This document shows positions 55,314 through 64,000 of a stretch of DNA of 64,000 bases, in pieces. The stretch is from assembly GCA_932294295.1 (NCBI GenBank), contig OW028585.1:15929360-15993359 (forward strand), in the 5' to 3' direction. This stretch comes from Alitta virens (taxonomy: Eukaryota > Annelida > Polychaeta > Phyllodocida > Nereididae). Every line of letters starts with the position of its first letter. Position 1 is the first letter of the stretch. The notes under the pieces were generated by a model. That model was not told the origin of the DNA and searched no databases. It was given only the letters and a program-made list of their open reading frames with translations. The position numbers and the translations under genes were made by a program.

Positions 55314-56191
55314 CAGTCAACTCGCCCAATACAAAAGTCGCCCTTGACATTGTTCCCCCCCCCCCCCCCTGTGTGTTTGTTGACTGTTTTGTGATTGTTT
55401 TAATAAAAAGCCATGATTTATTGCCGGGGCTACAAGAAGGGCAAGCGGTCCGCCATTAACATGTCGCCGAAACGGCCTCCCCAGCCAATATGAAGGGAGT
55501 AACCTTCTGCATCATTAATCCTGCATAACTTCGTCATTTCTAGTTGGATTTTCAAAATTTAAAGTTCCTGGAAATTGCCGAAAACTCCTCTTTCTATATA
55601 GGATACTGCAATTAACCATTCTTAAGACGTAGTATTACAAATTTAGCGCGACGCAATATTGTCCAAATTTTGATAATAAAATATTTAATGAATAAAAAAA
55701 ATTCATTAATATATGAAATGTATATGTTCCTAAAATGACCTGGTAATTTATATAGAAAAATTATTTTATCCAAATAAAGTAAGTTGTAGTTCTAATTAGG
55801 CTAAGGACAATTAATAAGTCACAGACAATCACAAAAATAAGTTCTGACATTATTTTTATAATTATGTATTTATTGCAATCCTACAAGACATTATCTGTAA
55901 TTATACTTCAAAAGGTAGCATCAGCTGTCATTATACTTCCAAAAGGTATTTATGAATAAAAACCATATGTAACCTTGATTTGAAATTGTTAGCTCATTCA
56001 ATGCACAAAACCTATCAATAATACTGGATCTAGATATTACTATTAACTATACATACATTTATAGGGGGCGCGATAATGGAATAATATAAGGTGCGTCTAC
56101 TAATACTTAACTTCAACAAGTGAAATCTTTATAAATAAAAACTTATATCATTGGGCAAGTTGGTGGCGAGTTAAATTGGGCGAGTTGACTG
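55314..56191. mobile_element. 878-bp inverted-repeat transposon
   Basis: CAGTCAACTCGCCCAAT at 55314-55330 is the exact reverse complement of 56175-56191, and a second CTCGCC/GGCGAG block follows inward on each side. A C run lies at 55366-55379. No transposase frame is present. The flanks show no clear target duplication, so the superfamily is not assigned. Confidence 0.75.
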
Positions 56192-56923
56192 CACTCCGCT
56201 GTCAGCACTGACTCTGACTTGGAAGTTTTTTCTCTGGAGCTTTCTGAAATGGAGATTAGTATTCTGTTATAACTGTGCAATACTGAAAACACCACTTTTT
56301 TGGATTTTGAAACTGTGTGTGGTACAATGTGATCACAGATTTAGCTCTATCAGAATGGGATTTGGTCAGAACGGCCACCAACCGGGACGACCACAGTACG
56401 AGACGGCTGCTGCAGATCCGTACCAGCAGTAAAATCGGCATTTTTTCACGGCCACGGGTTATTGATATATTTGCATATTACAGGGGAACCCCATGGAAAA
56501 ACTTGCAGGAAATGCAGCAACTTCGATCCCAGCACTATGAATAGGTAACCTGAATTTTAGGTCGCGATGGGTCACGTTTTCCAATATTTCCAAAATTTTC
56601 TCTTTTATTTGAACTCAATTTACACTGGAATAATCATCGACCATCATCGCCACTAAAAATTAATTAAATGGCCTCTACGCCAATCAGATCGATGTCTAGA
56701 ATTTTCAAAATAAGGACTCGCAAAACGTCAGACAAGAGTTGCAACGCCAGAAACGGAACCAACCTCAATTCATAGTGCCCAGTTTGATCTGGACCGAGTT
56801 TGGCACATGATGATCCCATGCATTCCAAATTTGGTCACCTGAAGCGGGCAGCTAGTATACAAGTAACAATGTTGAATGAGCGAATGTTGGATATATATAT
56901 GCTAAATGTATTTTGGTATTGCA

Positions 56924-56929
56924 TATAAA
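56924..56929 (+). promoter_or_regulatory. Possible TATA box of the PHD-like gene
   Basis: TATAAA about 75 bases before a donor-like TACAG|GTAACA (exon end 57001). It would make a short untranslated first exon. Confidence 0.3.
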
Positions 56930-57059
56930 CACCAGTCTCTCTTTCTCTGTATCACAATTAAATTTGACACCGTCAGAAGAGAGTGAAAAGCTGAAGTACA
57001 GGTAACATGGAAATTAACTTTAAATTTTACTTAATATATGCATGTCCATTATTTTGCAG

Positions 57060-57200
57060 GTATCATTGAATAAACAGTCATGAGTGAACCAGAACTCTGT
57101 AGCTGTAATGAGGCAGTGTATCAGGAAGGGTGGGGCGGAGGGGGGGGGGGGGGGGGGGTTCAGCCTAATCACACCGAAGAAGTCATTCGTGTTCAGTCAG
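57060..57200 (+). CDS. Exon with a poly-Gly run, small ORF or 5' UTR
   Basis: The exon lies between an acceptor (ATTATTTTGCAG ending 57059) and a donor (CAG|GTTAGT at 57201). An ATG at 57080 reads MSEPELCSCNEAVYQEG, then Gly from a 19-base G run (57140-57158), then a polar stretch. Joined in phase to 57504-57568 it would give a 61-residue protein ending in TGA. The alternative is that this and the next exon are untranslated leaders of the gene starting at 58508. The G run makes the frame unstable. Confidence 0.35.
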
Positions 57201-57503
57201 GTTAGTTTAAAACTTATTAAATTGCTAACATTATTAAGATAATAAATTTATGGTGACAATGAGTAAAAGTTAAGAATCTCTTATACTGGCTGATGAATAT
57301 ATATGTTAACAATTCAAGGTATTGTACTACCAATCAGATAATGTTGTTGTAACTTGACAGCTATTTAAAAATGTATTTATTTTGCATGACAATGAAACTG
57401 GCACGGTCTAAGTGTAGTTCATGCAGTTAACACTATCACTGTTCATGTTTATAAAATTATAAAATATATAATATTATGTATATTTTTTTTCTTCATATTT
57501 CAG

Positions 57504-57697
57504 GATTGAAGAATACTGAATGCAATGTGTATAAAGGCATGGCTTTAATGCATTTATTACATCACTGACATGTTCTAGTGACTTTGTCGTTTGACTCTGT
57601 TCATAGACCAGCTAGAGGGAAGGATGGCACACTTCTGTGGTACGTAGCCATGACAGAGATTATGCATTTGTATCTGTGAGGGATTGCACATTTCTGG
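57504..57697 (+). other. Probable exon of the same transcript
   Basis: An acceptor (TTCATATTTCAG ending 57503) and a strong donor (CTG|GTAAGT at 57698) bound it. It contains a stop at 57566-57568 in the frame of the previous exon, so it would end a small ORF or be leader sequence. Confidence 0.35.
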
Positions 57698-58507
57698 TAA
57701 GTATCTTGAAGCACCAAGATTGTTGTCACTGAATTTTGTCAGAAATATTTGCCTTAATGAAATAATACAGAGAGACTTATTACTTATTCTTGAGAAATTA
57801 ATATTCCCAGGAATTTTTTAACATGAGACTTTTCCATAGAATTTTGGAGTGTTGCAAAGTTTGGTCATGAAATTTTAGATGGGTGTGCACATTTTAATAA
57901 CGTCATAGTCAGACTTAATTTAACTGATCATACATTATCTCAAATTTATGCACCTATGCGACTGTGACGTGAAATTTCTTGACATCGTCACTGGTCAACT
58001 ACATGCAGTTTTTTTTTCGGTCACGGCAGATCAGGCATTACACACTATTGGTAAAATACACCAGTTTTGATGTAAAAAAATATGCAGTAAAAGCAAAGCT
58101 CAATGAATTGTAAATGCAGGTTAAGTGAGTGAACTAGAAAATTTTTATATCAATACTGGGAAAATTATAAGATTTTTCAGATGACTTTGTCGAAGTAAGA
58201 CACATAAATGTTGCAAAAGGTGCATTCCTAATTAAGGAAAAGTAATTGTTTCATGTATTGTAAATGATGCTGGGTTTATAGATTTCCCATAGGAGTTCAA
58301 TATGTATTCTGATACCCAAAAATAAGTGAAACCATTGAATATGTAAAAGTCCAGGGTAAACTCCCCTCTATGTGGATGATAAAAAGAAATTGTGTCATTG
58401 TGGTGTGAGGAGGATTTGATTGTCCAATATTTCTAGGACAGCCATGAATTTACATTCATTTTGTTTTTTATAAGTATTTGATAAATTTATTTTCTGTTTT
58501 GCAGAAA

Positions 58508-59279
58508 ATGGCTTGCAGTGATGTGAACATGGGCAAGAATGATGTTATATGTGTTCACTGTGGATTGCCAGTTGCTTCTTATACAGACAGGTAAATAAAT
58601 ATTCAATGTCGCAGACAATGAGGCAATATGGGATCAATCTTGCTTTTCATTTTATCGAATGCTTCCACAGATGAAAAAAGTGGCCTGTTCTTTAACAAGG
58701 CATTCTCCCAACTAGTTTGTTTTTAAAGACAGTAAATGGCGTATGTGTGACCAGTGGAAGCCTTATACAGGATCCAGCTATTGCCTCATTACCTCATTAC
58801 CTGCCAAAGTTGTGCAACCAATTTCAGGCCTAACAATGACTATGTTCTTATGATTTTGCTCTTTCCGAAGTTTTTTGTAAAAATATTTGTTTTGTGTTCT
58901 TTTTCTTAAGCAAGATTCATATACGTTTTTCTATTAATGCATGTCATATCTTGTAATACTATTATTGATAACTATCATTTTGAGTGTATTTTGGTTGTTG
59001 TTGATAGACCGGATCATACCGTAGCTTGCAAAGTGAAAGAGTATGATAAGTTTTATAAAATCATATAAACTTCCTATGTATTCCTATTTTTGAACTTAGT
59101 GTTGTTATACTGTATCCTTAGATTTTGAGGACAAATTGATGTAGGGTAAGAAGGTATTAGAAAGGCTGCAACTTGTAATTCTTTCTTTGTTTTGTTTATC
59201 TAGCTCTCTGCGATGTGGATGCTGTGGTGTGTTTTTCCACATCACATGTGTGGATGATACAAGTGTTCTACTTGTTTGA
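58508..59279 (+). CDS. PHD-like zinc-finger gene, two coding exons, truncated
   Basis: Exon 58505-58590 (acceptor TTTTGCAG, ATG 58508 in AAAATGG context, donor GTAAAT) joins exon 59204-59279 (acceptor TTTATCTAG) with an AG|C codon. The 52-residue product has C15, C18, C32, C35, H40 and C43 in the C4-H-C order of a PHD finger, with the aromatic FFH step typical of that fold. PHD fingers read histone tails and also occur in mobile elements. The final CxxC is missing in frame, but a Cys-Ser-Thr-Cys sits at 59264-59275 one frame away and continues open to 59371. A one-base deletion would explain this, so the gene is probably broken or the base is an error. Confidence 0.45.
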
Positions 59280-59399
59280 GGGATGATCCCATCGCAATTC
59301 CTTTCTTCAAAAACATTCTACACTTACATGTTTTGAAGGAAAGTCAGTTACCCATTACGACACTGTTGTAAATGTGGCTTATTTTATAAATTTCAAATT

Positions 59400-59675
59400 T
59401 TGCCTGACTTTGCCGCACCCTTGCCAAACATTTTCATACAGTATTATAGTGACAGCAGGAAGCCTCTCAAGGGATGTTATATCCCACATTATCAGTTTAC
59501 ATGTATTTGCATAAAGTATGATCTAGATTTGCCCACTATGGGGGCTGTAATTATCCATGAGATGGGTCACACCCTGCACTATTTATATGGTGCAATATTT
59601 GGCCCAACACATGGTAAAGGGTTGCTTTCCCACACTAAATATATTTTTAAATCAGTTTTGGCAAAATTATGCTAG
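59400..59675 (+). pseudogene. Downstream coding relic with an HEMGH motif
   Basis: The frame is open from about 59349 and holds a CCKCG motif near 59367, then 90 further residues including HEMGHTLH. HExxH is the zinc site of many metalloproteases, but the neighbouring residues fit no family I know and the upstream frame is broken twice, so I do not call a protease. It is probably the decayed continuation of the PHD-like gene or of a mobile element. Confidence 0.25.
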
Positions 59676-59942
59676 ATTAAGTTGAATCTGAGTGAAAAGT
59701 CACATTTAATATTTACAACCAATAGGTGAAATCTTCATGCGAATACATTCTTTAAAAACCATGACAAAAACTGTAAAATCTTCTTCAATATATATATATA
59801 TAGGCGTAGTAAATATGGTGAACTGATGCAGTTGTTAATAATAGTTCAATCCTTTCTTTACTGATATTCGTTTAAGTTTAGCAAGTTAGCTCAGATAATG
59901 ATCCATTAAGGTATTTGTAGAAACCCAATAATTGTACAGATT

Positions 59943-60197
59943 TTGCAGGCAATGTTTCAAAAAATAAAATGGTACTTTCCTATATTACCTTTAGTAATAA
60001 TTTTTGTGCAAAATGAAAATTGTGCGAATCGTACAAATTTGCATTACACCATCTACTGTAGCAGGCACTTGAAAAACTACGGAGCACTGTCCATACAAAA
60101 AATGGCTTTGGATTATGTCAGATCGCTCATGCAGCAACATGTGACCAAAAGTCAACTAAAAACCATAAACTTTTTTCACTTCACAATTTTGCACTGA
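59943..60197 (+). CDS. Unidentified ORF
   Basis: 84 codons, with the first Met at 59943-59953. A hydrophobic segment (WYFPILPLVIIFVQ) is followed by a polar, basic part with LSIQKMALDYVRSLMQQH, which looks helical. No family recognised. It lies in the same orientation as the PHD-like exons. Confidence 0.2.
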   Translation: MQAMFQKIKWYFPILPLVIIFVQNENCANRTNLHYTIYCSRHLKNYGALSIQKMALDYVRSLMQQHVTKSQLKTINFFHFTILH

Positions 60198-60830
60198 ATA
60201 CGACCTACAGTAAATTAAAAACACATAATGGCTAATGTGAGACATATGTGGAAGTAATATTCATGTAGCTCAAGCTATTTGAACATGGATTTGACAATCT
60301 TGCAATATAGGTCTGCTGCAACTTAGTGTAATTAGAAGTAATTAGAAGTAAAGGAATGGACTTTATTTATAGGTACAGGGATGCAGCAAAGCAAATGCAA
60401 ATTATCCAATTGAATTGTCATTTATTACCATAACTGAGTTCATTTGAGTGTGAAAATTAAATTACTCCAACAGTGAACATGCTTTACTTATTTATTACTC
60501 GTAGATTCAGAACACTTGTACAGAGGAGATGGCAGCCAGGAAACCAAGAGTGCTATTTTCATTATTTTGAAAATAGAAATGTACATAGAATGCATGCAAC
60601 AGCTCCAGGCTGAATCATGTGAGCCTTCGCTGCAGGATGGGAATGCAGAGTAAAACACTATAGTTCATCTTTTGTGTCATGAAAAGACCTAAATAAGCAG
60701 CCAACACATGTGTCTGTACAAGAAATGACGGCTGAGATAAGTGCATTTGTTGTCATACAAGGGGGCCTGGGATCGAGGGTAATTCTGCAAGTGAAGAGGC
60801 ACTGAAAACTTGCTGCAGAAATGCTGCAGG
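60198..60830. other. Intergenic, no supported gene
   Basis: AT-rich, then GCTGCAG-type words begin near 60810. Minus-strand frames here only extend the array frames. Confidence 0.4.
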
Positions 60831-60834
60831 TGCC

Positions 60835-61170
60835 ATGATTCAGATGCAAATTTGCTGTAAAACTGCAGCTGCAAAGTTGCTGCAAAACTGCTGCAGCTGC
60901 AAAGTTGCTGCAAAACTGCTGCAGCTGCAAAGTTGCTGCAAAGTTGCTGCAAAACTGCTGCAGCTGCAAAGTTGCTGCAAAGTTGCTGCAAAGTTGCTGC
61001 AAAGTTGCTGCAAAGTTGCTGCAAAGTTGCTGCAGCTGCAAAGTTGCTGCAGCTGCAAAGTTGCTGCAAAACTGCTGCAGCTGCAATGATCTGCTGCAGC
61101 TGCAGACTCCATGCAGCATTTGCTGCAGCTCGCAGCAACTTTGCAGCTGCAGCAGCTGCAAGGTGCAGAG
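60835..61170. repeat. GCTGCAAAGTT 11-bp minisatellite
   Basis: The 11-bp unit GTTGCTGCAAA repeats with AACTGCTGCAGCTGCAAA insertions, about 20 units in all. The unit length is not a multiple of three, yet stops are rare because GCTGC/GCAGC words dominate, so long frames appear on both strands. The composition is similar to the 54405-54925 array 6 kb away. Confidence 0.88.
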
Positions 61171-61325
61171 CAGGAAATTAGACCTTACTGCATTGTGTGG
61201 CTGTGTTGCTATGGGCAACGTCACAGGAGCGTCATCGCTTCGGTAATACAATCGAATAATACTAACGCCACTGAAAAAAGTATTGCAGAAACACCACAAT
61301 AAATTTCACACCCTGTTTACAGACA

Positions 61326-61510
61326 TGAATGAAGAAAGGAAGAGTAATGAGACAAGAATTCATGTGTGTGGTTACATAAAATTATGCAAAAATGTGTTTA
61401 GAAGGGTTTTGGTTAGGAGGAAGCAGTTTATTTGTCACATTGATGGTATCATGAAAAAGGTAGCAAAGGAATCTGAATCCCACAGCCAAGAAATCGGGCA
61501 TGCTGAATAA
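61326..61510 (+). CDS. Unidentified ORF before the Tc1 relic
   Basis: An ATG at 61326 opens about 60 codons, basic and helical (HVCGYIKLCKNVFRRVLVRR). It overlaps the next frame by 11 bases. No domain recognised. Confidence 0.2.
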
Positions 61511-61694
61511 CCAGTGTCAAATAATTAATCTTTTGGCGTGGTCATCTCAAAGCCCTAAGCTCATTGGAATATTTGTGGAGATAATAGGAAAAAAGACCAG
61601 TTTAAATAGACATCGCATCTGGATGGATGTGATAAAATGTGCCAAAAATAATGCTCTAAAATATCTCCAGACACCAGAAGTTTGTGATTATTAA
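61500..61694 (+). pseudogene. Tc1/mariner transposase C-terminal relic
   Basis: The frame holds WSSQSPKL where Tc1-like transposases have a W-P-x-Q-S-P-D-L block with a catalytic Asp, followed at the right distance by a Trp/Ile helix and a short tail. Here the Asp is Lys and the following Asn-Pro-Ile-Glu is lost. Only the last 60 or so residues remain. No terminal inverted repeats were found. Confidence 0.45.
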
Positions 61695-61699
61695 TGAAA

Positions 61700-62936
61700 T
61701 TTTTGACCATACAATTTTTCTGATTTATAATTATTTGTAACTGTAAAGTGGTGACCAGTTTTACCCTGAGACTGAAAATGATGAAAATTCACCCCTCCTC
61801 CGCCTGTATGCACATTTTTTATCTCAACTGTATAAAATGACCAATGCTTAAAGAAAAATGCAAAATTTCAGAGCTACAGCCATGCGAATGACATTTTTAG
61901 CGTGGATAATCCAAGCTTTATAAAGTGTCTCCCGCCATACAATAAAAAATAAAAAAAGTAATTTGTTACATCTCACACAAAATTATGTTATAGAAATCAG
62001 TAGTCAAACTGCACTGGTTTATCAAAGATATATTTGAGATAACTATATGATAATGCTAACTCAAAGGGTGCTGAACCTGAAAATGGAGTGATACATAAGT
62101 GTGCTATATATATATAAATATTGTAATTTTCAGTCCTTCTAGATTAGTTACATTTTTATTATTGGTTTGTCGTAATCTTAGTACTACTTTGATTTGAGAG
62201 AACACTTGTCATTCAGCTAAATCAATAACAATGTCATCATTTCCATTCTATTAAAGATTACTCATATAAAATTACTGAAAGTTTACAAAAATTGTAATAC
62301 CTAAATGAAATCTTAGATTAAACATCCTCTGTACCTTTATCTTAAATCATCCCATTGTTATGTCGAATGGATTTTCATAAAAACTGAATTTATTGTTCTG
62401 TTGTTCATTGTAGATAAGATTATGTAGAGGACTTATTTATGATTCATATAAACACTTTAAGCAACATTTCAGCAAAATATTATCATTGCAAAAATGAAAT
62501 CTAAAATGTAATTCACACTTTTTGCAATATATACCTTGATCATCTAGTTAAACAATATCCAGCTAATTGCAAAAACAGAAACTGCTATTATTATAATATT
62601 TGTCAGTCATAAAACTCAACTCATCCCATGGCTTTCATGTCATTACATTATCCTTATAACATTTTTAATTTTTTCAATTAAAGTTTTAACTTATAATAAT
62701 ACATACATGCGGCATAATAATTTTTGTTTAATCATAATATAATATTTTTTCTTTTTATTGAAGGTGCCACCTTTACAACCAGTGCTCAGGTGGTTTCCTG
62801 ATGGGTTCATATTTACAATAGTTACATATTTATTATCATGTAAATGTCTTACTTCATGATAATTTTTGTACCCGTTTCCATCAAAAAATAAATAATAAAA
62901 TATCAATCTATCTTCATACAGAGAGTTTAAAGCCCA
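61700..62936. other. Intergenic, no supported gene
   Basis: Very AT-rich, with an AT run near 62106-62118. The minus-strand frame 62691-63047 runs across the end of a MITE and is not a gene. Confidence 0.45.
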
Positions 62937-62940
62937 TTTC

Positions 62941-63371
62941 ACACGGGAATCACATATGATGGCATCACATGTGATGGCATCACAACCCCTTCTTGTGATG
63001 CCAGCATAGTGTGCTGCACACGAAGATGGACCCCATGACAGAGTCACAACCCCTCACTAGCCATTATGGAGTTGTTGCCAACTAGGGTTTGCTACATTCT
63101 AGGTCAAGTCAAAACCCCTCGCATCTGATTGGCTATTAACAGGCCAGGCCCCTGTGATCACGGCATAAACTGCTGCACACGGGGTTTGCATCATGGAAAG
63201 TCTCTGATTCCATCATGGAATATCTAGCAGTGCTAGATACCCATGATCTCGTCACAAGTCATATGTGACGCGATCATAGTCCGCTGCACACGGGAAAATT
63301 TGGTCATGAGAAGGGGTTGTGACCAAATCATATGTGATCACGGCATGGAAAAACTCTCGTGTGCAATGGGC
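62941..63371. mobile_element. piggyBac-type MITE with TTAA target duplication
   Basis: AGCCCATTTCACACG at the left end faces CGTGTGCAATGGGC at the right end, and exact TTAA sits on both outer sides (62937-62940 and 63372-63375). TTAA targets are typical of piggyBac. The interior repeats TCACATATGA and TGCTGCACACG-type words in both orientations. There is no coding capacity. Confidence 0.8.
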
Positions 63372-63375
63372 TTAA

Positions 63376-64000
63376 TGAGTTAGAAAGTAGGGTTTATCAG
63401 TAACCTTTCTGTCCATTCTGTGCTGCTTCAAGCTTTTCAAGGTACACATATTTAATTAAAAAATCCTACCATAGTCTGTAAGGAACTACTAGTAAGCCTA
63501 CTTCACACAGATAGAAACAAGTATTATTTTATCACGCATGGTCTAAAAAATTGGAAAATTCTTGAGAGTGCCTCCCACTTGAGCCCAGGCCTTATGATCA
63601 GCCAAGCATAACAAGTTTGCAGCTGTACGCCTATAATTGAGTTTGGCAGGGTGTAGTCAATCAAACTTGTGTGGAACATGTAGATATTAATTAATTAACA
63701 TCACCATTACATTAGTCAAAATACATGCAAAATGATACCAAACATGACATGTATAGATTAATCAGATAATTGCCAACTTGCGTTTATATATACTTCCGCT
63801 AAGGATCATTGTAGACAGACCTACACTTTTATTTTTTTTTATAAATTTGACTCATTATTTGCACTGCAGTACGATTCAAAATAAACATGCACTTTTTTTC
63901 CTTTACTATTTGTAACCTTTCTAAAACTATATTCATCTTCCATATCTTTCCAATGGTAAGTACTTCACATATTTGCAACAATAGCATAATAGCAAGTGCT
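63376..64000. other. Intergenic, no supported gene
   Basis: AT-rich to the window end, with no frame, array or inverted repeat that I can support. Confidence 0.45.

Noticed and set aside
59553..59590. Zinc metalloprotease based on HEMGH
   Set aside because: The motif is short, the flanking family signatures are absent, and the upstream frames are broken.
60658..61302. Gln/Leu/Cys-rich frames on both strands around the GCTGC array
   Set aside because: Same reason: low-complexity repeat translation.
62691..63047. 118-codon minus-strand ORF
   Set aside because: It runs from AT-rich DNA across the end of a piggyBac-type MITE and has no domain.

Overview
The window is eukaryotic nuclear DNA from an invertebrate animal. 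Genes are sparse and split by GT-AG introns, the DNA is AT-rich, and it is full of SINEs, MITE-like elements, an LTR element, a hAT-like element and microsatellites. The named proteins are metazoan types: C2H2 zinc-finger arrays, a class A GPCR and a CARD-like exon. Nothing fixes the phylum. An invertebrate deuterostome or a lophotrochozoan would fit, and a vertebrate looks unlikely.

Layout. 0-6.7 kb holds a degraded unidentified coding stretch (524-1087), a 747-bp inverted-repeat element, a two-exon CARD-like gene fragment (2730-3008 and 3833-3955), a decayed Polinton/Maverick-type integrase (4785-5570) and a candidate transmembrane exon. 9-44 kb is a C2H2 zinc-finger cluster with every gene on the minus strand. 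Family A has three members: 10118-11815 (intact), 20767-22812 (intact except for a frameshifted tail) and 26190-27094 (pseudogene). Family B also has three: 32542-33309 (intact), 37608-38311 (frameshifted) and 40666-41451 (intact). Each coding exon follows an intron acceptor in the 5' UTR, and the flanks were duplicated with the genes, so the cluster grew by tandem segmental duplication. An LTR retrotransposon carrying only gag sits in the 3' UTR of the second gene. Together with a copied piece of that gene it forms an unusual duplicated structure (15213-20684). A 2.3-kb hAT-like element (27482-29780) has an 8-bp target duplication and paralogous empty sites nearby.

44-48 kb is mostly simple repeats. 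At 48.1-50.2 kb there is a complete-looking class A GPCR gene: TATA box, short 5' exon, one intron, intronless coding exon, polyA signal. A 9-codon upstream ORF ends in a TAATG overlap with the GPCR start. 50.5-51.4 kb carries tRNA-derived SINEs, three of them in the window with clear target-site duplications. 52-54 kb holds three compact palindromes plus a half copy with a shared core, followed by a 9-bp minisatellite that is open in all six frames. 55-59.7 kb holds an 878-bp inverted-repeat element and a probable spliced gene whose coding exons make most of a PHD-like zinc finger but lose the last Cys pair to a frameshift. 60-64 kb has a second GCTGC-rich array, a Tc1-like transposase relic and a piggyBac-type MITE with exact TTAA flanks.

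The recurring theme is zinc-finger array expansion and decay driven by segmental duplication, finger-level duplication and transposon insertion. The clearest uncatalogued structures are the LTR/zinc-finger tandem rearrangement and the palindrome family at 52-54 kb. All calls come from reading the sequence; no database search was run.
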